From Thermofilum sp. ex4484_15 (GTDB lineage Archaea > Thermoproteota > Thermoprotei > Thermofilales > EX4484-15): 25,774 bases of DNA. Within the stretch, counting starts at the first letter, position 1. Each line of letters begins with the position of its first letter. The stretch spans positions 1 through 25,774 of the forward strand of contig NJEH01000006.1 in NCBI GenBank assembly GCA_002254595.1, in the 5' to 3' direction. Shown piece by piece: positions 1 through 7,367 of this stretch. A program made the position numbers and the translations under genes. The notes under the pieces were generated by a model. That model was not told where the DNA came from and searched no databases. It saw nothing but the letters and a program-made list of their open reading frames with translations.

Positions 1-1879
1 CATATCCATTAAATAGTAAAGTTAGCGAGGATAAACCGCTGCCTGCTACGTAAGACGCTCTAACCTTAACGGCCTTATCCCCGTAATTCTTAACAGCTAC
101 TATACGATCGTAATCTATTATCGGCACGGCCGAAGGCTTATAGTACTTAAGCTCACTTATCCTAAATTCGTAAGGAGAAATATAATACCTATTCGGAGAG
201 GCTTGAGTCATCCATATAGCTATATGATAGTTAGAGTACTTGCCTGGTACCTTAGCCCTAAGCGTATACCAGCGGTCAGGCATAACTTTTACACTGGCCA
301 AACTTATCAATGAACCATCACTTAGTAATATTCCAAGGCTAATTCTGGTACCATATCTATTGTACCCTCCAGCATTGTGTGTCATCACTCTGGCTACTAT
401 TCTATCAACAGTAAATTTAGATTTAGTATATATTATCACCTTACTACTTGGGCTCCATGCTATAGGGTAACCCTCTACATATATCCTATTACCAAAGAAT
501 GTAACAGTTCTTAGATTCCCCTTGTTCACATCTCTTAGCTCATATTTCATGGTTTTCCTATCTAATCGTATAGAGTACCAACCACCCTTAGCCGGGGCGT
601 AAACGTCCGCACTCATACCGTCCATTGATATTTTAGTTCCGCTAAAGCCCGTACGTTCATACCTAACCGGTAAGGTAACGTAAATAGTAGTTATACCTAC
701 CTTATCAGCTATCCACTTTACACCCTCTATCACTATACCTACCCAATACATGTACCTACCGGGCGATGGAGGTGCTTGGATATAGCCTATTATAGTGGCT
801 TCTTCTCCAGGCCTTAAATCCCTACTTAATCCCCATCTATATGGATGGTCTACGCTGTGAGGTCTTTTGTCGAAATCTACTCCTAACCTTAAGTACCCCT
901 TAACCGAAGGGTAACCTACACCTAAGTAGTCATCATAGTAGGAGTAAGTAAAACCGGGTTTAGGACCTAGGCCTCCAGCTAAGGTTACAGTACCTTCGTT
1001 CCTTATAGTAACGCTTACCTTAATTAAGCTACCTGGGGTCACCCTTGCGGGGTAGAACGTAACTCCAAGTATGCTTACCTTAATCACCTCGAAAATGCCT
1101 CTTACGGTAACTCTAACCCAGGCCGTAGGGCCGGTTATATGGAACTCCTCCACTACTAACTTCCATACGCCCTCTACGGGGTTAATTACTTCTATCCTCT
1201 CGGCTTCTCCCATGCCAGATTGAGATACTCCTGCTAACCTACCGTAGGGATCGTACAAACGTAAATCAACGTCATCGTTAGGTTCTACTGTCATGAGGAT
1301 ATCCAACTTACCAGTATTTGGTGGTACGGTGATGTAAACGAAAGCATCTCTTTTACCATTACCATCGCTATCCGTACTTCGGTAAAGATCGAAGGTCGTT
1401 ATAGCTTCTGGGCTGGATTTACTTAAGTATGCGTATTCCTCTATATGCTTAGGAATAAAACTAACTACCTTAATCGTTAAAGTTACCTTATCGCTAAGTA
1501 CCCAGGTATAACCGTTCAAATGGAAGGCATAAACAGTAGGTTGCCATAAACATTCGTAGCTGGGTACCTGTATTTTAAGATTATATTCCCTAAACCCATT
1601 GCCTACTAGGTATTCGTCTCGGTAATCTAACCATTCATGGGAATCGGGATCCCATACTCCTATGTAAACTCTAGTAGGGTAGGGGAAGCTATAGGCTAAA
1701 CTTATAGCAATCTTTATTACTCTATTCACTTCAGCTACTCGCGGAGCTCTGTAATCTATAATTTTTATGCCTATCGATGATAGGGATGAGGAGTAAAGGG
1801 TTGAAGATATCAATAAAGCGATCGCTAAAGTAGTTACGAAGAGTAACCTAAAGTAACGTAAACTGTACATAACCTTCAC
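1..1879 (-). CDS. Large secreted/surface beta-domain protein with PPC-like domain (C-terminus cut off by window edge)
   Basis: The reverse strand is open without a stop from about 1885 to the window edge, giving about 626 residues of an incomplete protein. The N-terminus has basic residues, then a hydrophobic stretch (LLFVTTLAIALLI) ending near SSTLYSSS, which looks like a signal peptide or anchor. Residues near 190-280 contain NDDVDLRLYDPYGRLAG and a following NPVEGVWKLVVEEF, the pattern of the pre-peptidase C-terminal (PPC) beta-jellyroll found at the end of archaeal subtilases. A CARDB-like module follows (VTPGSLIKVSVTIRNEGTV, later DLRPGEEATIIGYI). No protease triad is visible in the part present. 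The start could be GTG at 1879 or ATG at 1870. A TATA box about 26 bases before 1879 favours the GTG as a nearly leaderless start. The role is inferred to be extracellular, in the cell wall or adhesion; no enzyme activity can be assigned. Confidence 0.75.
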   Translation of the reverse strand, partial: MKVMYSLRYFRLLFVTTLAIALLISSTLYSSSLSSIGIKIIDYRAPRVAEVNRVIKIAISLAYSFPYPTRVYIGVWDPDSHEWLDYRDEYLVGNGFREYNLKIQVPSYECLWQPTVYAFHLNGYTWVLSDKVTLTIKVVSFIPKHIEEYAYLSKSSPEAITTFDLYRSTDSDGNGKRDAFVYITVPPNTGKLDILMTVEPNDDVDLRLYDPYGRLAGVSQSGMGEAERIEVINPVEGVWKLVVEEFHITGPTAWVRVTVRGIFEVIKVSILGVTFYPARVTPGSLIKVSVTIRNEGTVTLAGGLGPKPGFTYSYYDDYLGVGYPSVKGYLRLGVDFDKRPHSVDHPYRWGLSRDLRPGEEATIIGYIQAPPSPGRYMYWVGIVIEGVKWIADKVGITTIYVTLPVRYERTGFSGTKISMDGMSADVYAPAKGGWYSIRLDRKTMKYELRDVNKGNLRTVTFFGNRIYVEGYPIAWSPSSKVIIYTKSKFTVDRIVARVMTHNAGGYNRYGTRISLGILLSDGSLISLASVKVMPDRWYTLRAKVPGKYSNYHIAIWMTQASPNRYYISPYEFRISELKYYKPSAVPIIDYDRIVAVKNYGDKAVKVRASYVAGSGLSSLTLLFNGY

Positions 1880-1900
1880 AACAATTTACAACGAAGCCCT

Positions 1901-1910
1901 ATTTAATAAA
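1901..1910 (-). promoter_or_regulatory. TATA box of the surface-protein gene
   Basis: The minus strand reads TTTATTAAAT, centred about 26 bases before the GTG at 1879. This spacing fits a leaderless or nearly leaderless transcript. Confidence 0.5.
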
Positions 1911-1987
1911 GATTTAAGTGAAACTTAGGGAAACTAGTAGGTTCGTTTTGAACTTAAGGTCACGCAGTTAAAGGGATAATTCCTTAG

Positions 1988-1996
1988 GTTTATATT
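1988..1996 (+). promoter_or_regulatory. TATA box of the mevalonate kinase-hisS operon
   Basis: GTTTATATT lies here. Transcription would start near 2018, which is downstream of the ATG at 2006 and upstream of the GTG at 2030. It therefore argues for the GTG as the start of mevalonate kinase. Confidence 0.5.
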
Positions 1997-2029
1997 GATC
2001 CTTCGATGTTAGTAAAAGGGGCTCGAAAA

Positions 2030-3001
2030 GTGAATAGTGTAACGGCTTCAGCGCCTGGAAAGGTAATCTTAGCGGGAGAGCATTTTGTAGTAAAGGGAGA
2101 ACCAGCAGTAGCTTTAGCTGTCAACCTTAGAGTTTATGTAACAGTTAAAGAAGGTAGGGAAAATATAACTATAAAATCTAACTACTTAAAAAATAAAGTA
2201 ACTTTATCCTTGTATAATTTAGGAAATACGAAAAGCAAAATAGGTAAAGTAGTAGCTACTATTTTAAAATCGTTAACTAAGGATGGGGATATACCGCCGT
2301 TAGATATAGTGATAAACTCAGAGATACCTCCTCGTTATGGAATGGGTTCATCCGCCGCACTTTCGGTAGCCTTAATTAAGGCCCTTTCCGAATATCTAGG
2401 TTTGAAGCTGAATAGGGAAGAAGTTAATGAGATAGCTTACAAGGCCGAGGAAGTAGTACATGGAACTCCTAGCGGGATAGATAATACAGTATCCACTTAT
2501 GGAGGTATAATAGTATTTAGGAGGGGGGAGGGGTTTATTAGGTTAAACGCAGATACCTCTTCGGTAGGTCTCGTAGCCGCTTACTCCGGTACGTTTAAGG
2601 ACACCAAGGAGCTAGTAATTAGGGCTAAGACATTAAGCGATAAGTATCCTAGAGTGTTTGATCCTCTATACCATGCTGCCGGTAGGCTAGCTTTAGAGGT
2701 AGCGAAGGCCTTAAAAGAAGGGAACTTCCATGCCGTAGGGGAGTTAATGAACGTTAACCAAGGTCTTCTCTCCGCCTTAGGGGTTTCTAGCTTGCAGCTA
2801 GAGAGGTTAGTATACAGATTTAGAGAAGTCGGTGCATTTGGTGCTAAGTTGACAGGAGCCGGTGGGGGAGGTTGCGTTATAGCCTTAGTACCTAAGGAGG
2901 CGTTGAATAGAGTTATGGAAGCCGTAAGGCCTTATACTAATTGGGTTAAGGAGTTGAAGGTAAGTTATGAAGGAGTGAGGTTAGAGGTGAGTAGGGGTTG
3001 A
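2030..3001 (+). CDS. mvk: Mevalonate kinase
   Basis: GHMP-family kinase that phosphorylates mevalonate to mevalonate 5-phosphate with ATP in the cytoplasm, feeding isoprenoid lipid synthesis. The N-terminal ASAPGKVILAGEHFVV is the first GHMP motif. RYGMGSSAALSVAL is the glycine/serine ATP-binding loop. GTPSGIDNTVSTYGG is the substrate-side motif, and KLTGAGGGGCVIAL is the C-terminal GHMP motif. With the GTG at 2030 the protein has 323 residues, normal for the family. An ATG at 2006 adds eight residues (MLVKGARK), but it lies before the expected transcription start, and AGGGG precedes 2030 at good spacing. The stop overlaps the start of hisS by four bases, so the two form one operon. Confidence 0.93.
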   Translation: MNSVTASAPGKVILAGEHFVVKGEPAVALAVNLRVYVTVKEGRENITIKSNYLKNKVTLSLYNLGNTKSKIGKVVATILKSLTKDGDIPPLDIVINSEIPPRYGMGSSAALSVALIKALSEYLGLKLNREEVNEIAYKAEEVVHGTPSGIDNTVSTYGGIIVFRRGEGFIRLNADTSSVGLVAAYSGTFKDTKELVIRAKTLSDKYPRVFDPLYHAAGRLALEVAKALKEGNFHAVGELMNVNQGLLSALGVSSLQLERLVYRFREVGAFGAKLTGAGGGGCVIALVPKEALNRVMEAVRPYTNWVKELKVSYEGVRLEVSRG

Positions 3002-4302
3002 AGTACAGTAGGCCTAGGGGTACTAGGGATTATTTGCCTCCTGAGTCCTACGAGATTAGAAGGGTACTAGAGAAGGCAAGGGAGATCTTCGAGCTGTATG
3101 GATACAGTGAGGTGATAACCCCTGCTTTCGAGAGGTTAGAACTGCTGGAGGCTAAAGCCGGCCCAGAAATAAAAGAGCAGATATATTGGTTCAAAGATAA
3201 AGGTGGGCGTTTATTGGGGTTAAGGTTTGACGTCACTACTTCAATAGCTAGGATAGTAGCTTCCTCTCCAGAGTTACCTAAGCCCATGAGGTTTTACTAT
3301 TTAGCTCCTGTATGGAGATACGAGGAACCTCAAAGGGGTAGGTTGAGGGAGTTCTGGCAAGCTGGAGTGGAGTTAATAGGTTCATCTCACATAGATGCAG
3401 ATGCCGAAGTAATCGCCTTAACTTATAGGTTCTTCAGGGAGCTAGGCCTAAGTAATCTCACGGTGAGGATTAATGATAGGAGAATAGCTGATGCCTTAGC
3501 TGTAAAATATGGTTTAAGCGAAAGGAAGGACGAGTTCTTCAGGGCATTAGATAAGCTATATAAGCAGGGCAGGGAGCGCGTGGGCTTGGAGCTTCGTAAA
3601 TTAGGCCTTAACGTAGGCGAAGTGGAGGAAGTACTGGATTTCATAAGGGTAGAGGAGGACCCATTTAAGACGGTAAATAAGGGTATGGAGGCGTTGAAGG
3701 GGTATGAGCAAGCATATGAGGGTTTAAAGGGTATTAATGAGTTAATATCCATATTGTTAGATTGGTATGGATTACCTAGGGATGTCTTAATAGTAGATTT
3801 TAGTATAGTAAGGGGGATAGGTTATTACACTGGGTTAGTTTTCGAATTCCTTTATGAAGGTACTGCAGAGGTACGCAACCTCTCCTTAGCTGGAGGAGGT
3901 AGGTACGATAAGCTAATAGAGGTATGCGGAGGCCCTAATATACCGGCTACGGGCATGTCCGTAGGTGTTGAACGGGTAGTTATGGCATTAAAGGGTGAGG
4001 GTTTGTTACAAAATGCTGAAGCATCGAAGGACGTAATAGTAGTACCTACGGAGGAGAATTTAAGGAAGGCTAGCGTAAGCATAGCCGAGGAATTGAGAAG
4101 TAAAGGCATTAAGGCGGTAGTAGACGTAAATCATAGGAATTTAAGAAGGGCTCTTGAATACGCTGATAAGCTGAATATGAGGTACGCTATAATAATAGGT
4201 AGGAAGGAGTACGAAACAGGTAAGATAGTACTTAAAGACCTTAAGACTAGGGAGCAGAGAGAAGTGGAGTTGGAGGAAGCTGTTAGAATGATAAAGGGTT
4301 AA
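2998..4302 (+). CDS. hisS: Histidyl-tRNA synthetase
   Basis: Class II aminoacyl-tRNA synthetase that charges tRNA-His. It opens with the family signature PRGTRDYLPPE. Motif 2 is MRFYYLAPVWRYEEPQRGR, the histidine-specific segment is RGIGYYTGLVFEF, and motif 3 includes GMSVGVERVVMAL. The C-terminal hundred residues form the usual anticodon-binding alpha/beta domain (VIVVPTEENLRKAS onward). At 434 residues it is full length. The start is a TTG at 2998 inside the TTGA overlap with the mevalonate kinase stop, supported by a strong ribosome-binding site GAGGTGA about seven bases upstream. Its stop overlaps the stop of the convergent ASCH gene by four bases. Confidence 0.96.
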   Translation: MKYSRPRGTRDYLPPESYEIRRVLEKAREIFELYGYSEVITPAFERLELLEAKAGPEIKEQIYWFKDKGGRLLGLRFDVTTSIARIVASSPELPKPMRFYYLAPVWRYEEPQRGRLREFWQAGVELIGSSHIDADAEVIALTYRFFRELGLSNLTVRINDRRIADALAVKYGLSERKDEFFRALDKLYKQGRERVGLELRKLGLNVGEVEEVLDFIRVEEDPFKTVNKGMEALKGYEQAYEGLKGINELISILLDWYGLPRDVLIVDFSIVRGIGYYTGLVFEFLYEGTAEVRNLSLAGGGRYDKLIEVCGGPNIPATGMSVGVERVVMALKGEGLLQNAEASKDVIVVPTEENLRKASVSIAEELRSKGIKAVVDVNHRNLRRALEYADKLNMRYAIIIGRKEYETGKIVLKDLKTREQREVELEEAVRMIKG

Positions 4303-4844
4303 ATTACGCCCTTTTCCTTTAACTTCTTTAAAATCCCTTTCATAACTTTAATTACTTCTCTTTCCTCAAAACCCATTACCTCCTTCATGGTTTCCTTAGG
4401 TACCCCTCTAGCTACTGCCGACAATATTCTCCTCTCTCTTTCATCCTTAAATAGTCCATAAGCTAAGGCTAGACGCGCTAAGTCTTCGTCCGTGATGCCA
4501 TTCATTTTCCTCAATAATTTAAACTTTATTATAGTCATCCACTCTTCTGGTTTTAAATCCGGGTAATATTTGAGTAACTTTTCCATTAACTCTCGCTTAT
4601 CTTTAAATCCGTCTAATTTGGCATCCTTATCGGTTAGATCCCTAGCCCTTACGTACTTAGTGGAAAGGATTTTAAGCTCGCCGAACATCTTACCATCGCA
4701 TTTTAGGTAAACTATTTCCGTACTAGGCACTATTAACCCTCTACGTATGGTAGTTACCTTCTTACCCTCAAAAATTAAGTTTAAATACTCCTTATCTAAT
4801 GTTAAGTACTTACCTAATTTCTTCCTATATTCTCCTAAAGGCAT
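4299..4844 (-). CDS. ASCH-domain protein with C-terminal helix-turn-helix region
   Basis: The N-terminal 110 residues look like an ASCH domain, a PUA-like beta barrel linked to RNA binding. They contain YLNLIFEGKKVTTIRRG, with the GKKxxTxR signature, and YLKCDGKMFGELKI. From about residue 115 the protein becomes helical and ends in a helix-turn-helix-like stretch (ERRILSAVARGVPKETMKEV). No transmembrane part is present. The gene starts at ATG 4844, inside the last 20 bases of sua5 on the same strand, so the two are translationally coupled. The linkage to Sua5 suggests a job in RNA or tRNA biology, but that is inference. The domain call is fairly sure; the function is unknown. Confidence 0.72.
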   Translation of the reverse strand: MPLGEYRKKLGKYLTLDKEYLNLIFEGKKVTTIRRGLIVPSTEIVYLKCDGKMFGELKILSTKYVRARDLTDKDAKLDGFKDKRELMEKLLKYYPDLKPEEWMTIIKFKLLRKMNGITDEDLARLALAYGLFKDERERRILSAVARGVPKETMKEVMGFEEREVIKVMKGILKKLKEKGVI

Positions 4845-5475
4845 TACTTACCACCTTTAATACCTCATAGGATTTTAAGGCTCCTATTCTTAATAGCCTA
4901 GGTGGACGAACTGTTAAATCCACGACCGTAGAAGGGGTTTTTAAAGGAGTAGGACCGCCATCTATGAGTATTAAATCATCGTTGACGTTAGCGAAGTAAT
5001 TAAGGGCCTCTTCCGCCGAAGTAGGTGGGGGATAGTTGGAAATATTAGCGCTAGTACCTATTAAATATCCACCTATGAGTTTTATTAAGGTTAAAGCTAT
5101 TTCGTGATTTGGTATCCTAACTCCTAACTTACTAGTACCTCCATGTACATAACTTGGTAAATTCTTCGCTTTAAGCGGTAGAACTAAGGTTAAGGGACCT
5201 GGCCAGAACCTAACAGCTAGTTCCTCTGCTAGTTCGTTAAATTCCACTAATTCCTTAGCTTTATCTATGCTGGAAGTTAATATCGGCAGGGGCTTACCTA
5301 ATTCGCGCTTCTTTAGCTTAAATACCTTAAGCACTGAATCCCTCAAATAAGGAGAAGTACCCAATCCATATACCGTATCCGTAGGATATATTATTAACTT
5401 ACCTTTAGCTACTAAAGGGGCTATTTCACTTAACTTTTCTACCCCATCCCCCGTAATTTCCACTACCCTAACCAA
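4825..5475 (-). CDS. sua5: L-threonylcarbamoyladenylate synthase (Sua5/YrdC family)
   Basis: Makes threonylcarbamoyl-AMP from threonine, bicarbonate and ATP, the first step of t6A37 tRNA modification. Diagnostic stretches are KGKLIIYPTDTVYGLG, KKRELGKPLPIL, WPGPLTLVLP, LGVRIPNHEIAL and IGTSANISNYPPPTSAEEAL, followed by STVVDLT and RLLRIGAL. At 216 residues it is the single YrdC-like domain; the extra C-terminal Sua5 domain of about 100 residues is absent. The start is a TTG at 5475, the only start-type codon that keeps the whole domain with a short leader. The partner enzymes Kae1, Bud32 and Pcc1 lie elsewhere in this window. Confidence 0.93.
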   Translation of the reverse strand: MVRVVEITGDGVEKLSEIAPLVAKGKLIIYPTDTVYGLGTSPYLRDSVLKVFKLKKRELGKPLPILTSSIDKAKELVEFNELAEELAVRFWPGPLTLVLPLKAKNLPSYVHGGTSKLGVRIPNHEIALTLIKLIGGYLIGTSANISNYPPPTSAEEALNYFANVNDDLILIDGGPTPLKTPSTVVDLTVRPPRLLRIGALKSYEVLKVVSNAFRRI

Positions 5476-5506
5476 GGTTGATCGTCAGTTTATCCCTACC
5501 TCCTCG

Positions 5507-5518
5507 TTTATTTAAAAG
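5507..5518 (-). promoter_or_regulatory. TATA box of the sua5-ASCH operon
   Basis: The minus strand reads CTTTTAAATAAA, about 38 bases before the TTG start, predicting a leader of roughly 12 bases. Confidence 0.45.
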
Positions 5519-5570
5519 TTATTACAATTTTAATGGAAAGTAAGGGTAAGAGCGCCTTTATGAGAGCAAT

Positions 5571-6689
5571 TTATGTCCTCACTACCCTTACTCCGACTCC
5601 CATTAACCTCTTAAAGAGAGCGTCCAGGAACCTTACATACTTGCCCCTTTGTCCTAAGAAGGCTCCTACTTCGCTCCCCCTAACCGTTACTTGTAATTGC
5701 GGACCCGCGAAATCCACATTAATGATATGCTTACCTATCCACCCTACTGGATGCAAGGCAGTTACGATCTTCTTAAGATCTAAGGTAAGCTCTACGGCTC
5801 TAAGTCTTAACCCTAATTCCCTTTCCATAGTCCCTATCCGTTCACCCCCCCTCCCTACTAACCTGCCTAAATATCCCTCTTTAACTACTATTAGTGCATC
5901 GGGGAAGCCTGTAGCCTCTATCCCGAACTCTTCTTTCTCCTTTCTAAATTCTAGAACCGTTACTAATTCGGCATCCGGTGCTTTTAGTTTAGCTACTTCA
6001 GTTATTCTCCTCTCCTCCTGACTTAGCTCCCTTCTAATCATCCTCATGCCTAAAGCCAACTTTATCCCCCTCCTAGCACCGGGTCTAACTACGTCAGCTA
6101 TACCTAGGTCTACTACTAGGGCTCTCTCCTCCCCTAGTAGTACCTCTCTAATTACGCTAGCAGGATCCCTTCCGCTAACTTCTAGGCTCTGGAATATAGG
6201 ATCCCCTGCTATGATTAACTTGGATCCCCTACCCATCCTCATTATTAGTTCTGATACCGTCTCCGGCTTAGCCGATTGTACATCATCAAACAATAGTATG
6301 GATTCGTCGAAAGTCCTACCTCTTAAGAAATGCGGGTCTGCTATTACTAACTTACCCTCATCCCATAACCTCTTAAGTTCCTTTAATCCTATCAAGCCAC
6401 CGAATATATCCTCCAAATAGGAGAAGGACAATTTGTAGTAAAGATCGCCCAACTCCAGTGAAGTATACTCTCTCCCAGTAGCTATATCCACTATAGGTCG
6501 CGTAAGTATGAACCTTTTGTATACCCCATCCAGTACCGAACCTATACCGTAAGCACAAGATATTAAACTCTTACCAGTACCCGTAGGCCCGAAGACGCCT
6601 ATTATGTCATAATTTTTACTCTTTAGCGATTTCATTAATAATTCCTGGCCAGGACTCAAGGGCTTAATCTCGTTTAATACGCTTACCAT
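5571..6689 (-). CDS. PhoH-like P-loop ATPase with C-terminal tandem KH-like RNA-binding region
   Basis: The N-terminal 210 residues form a PhoH-family ATPase. Walker A is GPTGTGKS at residues 34-41, ILLFDDVQSAKPE at 131-143 is the Walker B region, and AGDPIFQSLE near 161 is the conserved GD-x-x-Q-like sensor. The last 100 residues contain two GxxG loops typical of KH folds, LVGRGGERIG and FLGQRGKYVR. ATP-driven action on RNA is the likely role, possibly in ribosome or RNA processing, but the substrate is unknown. The ATG at 6689 has GGTGAGG about eight bases upstream. The gene stands alone, transcribed away from the eS24 operon. It is not a PIN-PhoH fusion, since no PIN acidic residues precede the ATPase. 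Confidence 0.82.
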   Translation of the reverse strand: MVSVLNEIKPLSPGQELLMKSLKSKNYDIIGVFGPTGTGKSLISCAYGIGSVLDGVYKRFILTRPIVDIATGREYTSLELGDLYYKLSFSYLEDIFGGLIGLKELKRLWDEGKLVIADPHFLRGRTFDESILLFDDVQSAKPETVSELIMRMGRGSKLIIAGDPIFQSLEVSGRDPASVIREVLLGEERALVVDLGIADVVRPGARRGIKLALGMRMIRRELSQEERRITEVAKLKAPDAELVTVLEFRKEKEEFGIEATGFPDALIVVKEGYLGRLVGRGGERIGTMERELGLRLRAVELTLDLKKIVTALHPVGWIGKHIINVDFAGPQLQVTVRGSEVGAFLGQRGKYVRFLDALFKRLMGVGVRVVRT

Positions 6690-6726
6690 ACGTTAACCTC
6701 ACCGCGTTAAATTCTTTGAAAAATCA

Positions 6727-6736
6727 TTATTTAATA
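6727..6736 (-). promoter_or_regulatory. TATA box of the PhoH-KH gene
   Basis: CTATTAAATA on the minus strand, about 42 bases before the ATG at 6689. This leaves a leader of about 16 bases that holds the GGTGAGG ribosome-binding site. Confidence 0.4.
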
Positions 6737-6785
6737 GGTCCGTTAGATTTTCTATGAAGGCCTATTTAAGTTTAACTAAGTGATT

Positions 6786-6815
6786 TTACTTAAATTAAAA
6801 GGGCTAAAAATATAG
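6786..6815 (+). promoter_or_regulatory. Promoter region of the eS24-eS27-Kae1-Bud32 operon
   Basis: Two overlapping AT-rich TATA candidates occur, CTTAAATTAA near 6789 and CTAAAAATATA near 6804. The first would start RNA near 6820 and use the ATG at 6829. The second would start near 6835 and use the ATG at 6862. I cannot choose between them from sequence. Confidence 0.35.
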
Positions 6816-6828
6816 GTAGGTAGGGATA

Positions 6829-7176
6829 ATGGATCTAGGAAGTACGCAAGGCAGGGGGAATATGGAGGGAACTGGTAACCAGTTGAATTTCAAATTAATA
6901 GAGGAACGGGATAATAAGTTAATAGGTAGGAAAGAAATTAAGGTCTTAATTTACCACGACTTAAAAGGTACCCCAGCAAGGGAGGAATTAAGGAGGTTTT
7001 TAGCAAAGTTATACGAAGTACCTTTAGAGAGGGTTTACATATGGCGCGTAAGGACGCTTTACGGAATTTCTAGGAGCTTAGTAGAGGTAGCTATTTATGG
7101 GAGCGAGGAAAGAGCTAAACTCATAGAACCCAAATATATAATCGAAAGACATAACCCTAAGAAAGGTGAGGAGTGA
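6829..7176 (+). CDS. rps24e: Small ribosomal subunit protein eS24
   Basis: Archaeal/eukaryotic 30S protein. The core FKLIEERDNKLIGRKEIKV at the start, and RRFLAKLYEVPLERVYIWRVRT later, match the eS24 fold and its usual length of about 100 residues. The frame opens with ATG at 6829, giving a 19-residue lead before the core. An internal ATG at 6862 with AGGGGG five bases before it gives a more standard N-terminus and may be the true start. The gene heads a plus-strand operon with eS27, Kae1 and Bud32, an arrangement known in many archaea that ties ribosome synthesis to tRNA t6A modification. Confidence 0.9.
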   Translation: MDLGSTQGRGNMEGTGNQLNFKLIEERDNKLIGRKEIKVLIYHDLKGTPAREELRRFLAKLYEVPLERVYIWRVRTLYGISRSLVEVAIYGSEERAKLIEPKYIIERHNPKKGEE

Positions 7177-7178
7177 AA

Positions 7179-7367
7179 ATGGCGTCCGTACATAAGCTAT
7201 ACGAGTACGATTATAAAACCGGTACCATAAAACTTAAGAATAGAAAGTGCCCTCGGTGTGGATCCATTATGGCTCATCATTTAAAGCCCGTGGAGAGATG
7301 GCATTGCGGTAAGTGTGGTTATACCGAATTTATATATAAGGAAAGGAAAGCCTCTAGACCAAGATGA
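7179..7367 (+). CDS. rps27ae: Small ribosomal subunit protein eS27 (S27ae type, zinc ribbon)
   Basis: A 62-residue zinc-binding 30S protein homologous to the ribosomal half of eukaryotic ubiquitin-S27a. Two zinc knuckles are visible, CPRCGS and CGKCGYTEF, separated by about 16 residues, after the typical lead YKTGTIKLKNRKCPRC. The ATG at 7179 has AGGTGAG eight bases upstream. A GTG at 7173 would add two residues and overlap the eS24 stop, but it is too close to that ribosome-binding site. The stop overlaps the Kae1 start in ATGA. Confidence 0.93.
   Translation: MASVHKLYEYDYKTGTIKLKNRKCPRCGSIMAHHLKPVERWHCGKCGYTEFIYKERKASRPR

Noticed and set aside
240..470. Plus-strand open frame of 76 codons
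   Set aside because: It is antisense to the long open frame of the surface protein, has no family resemblance and no ribosome-binding site.
5533..6420. Plus-strand open frames opposite the PhoH-KH gene
   Set aside because: They are shadows of the minus-strand gene, with low-complexity proline/serine/leucine composition and no motifs.
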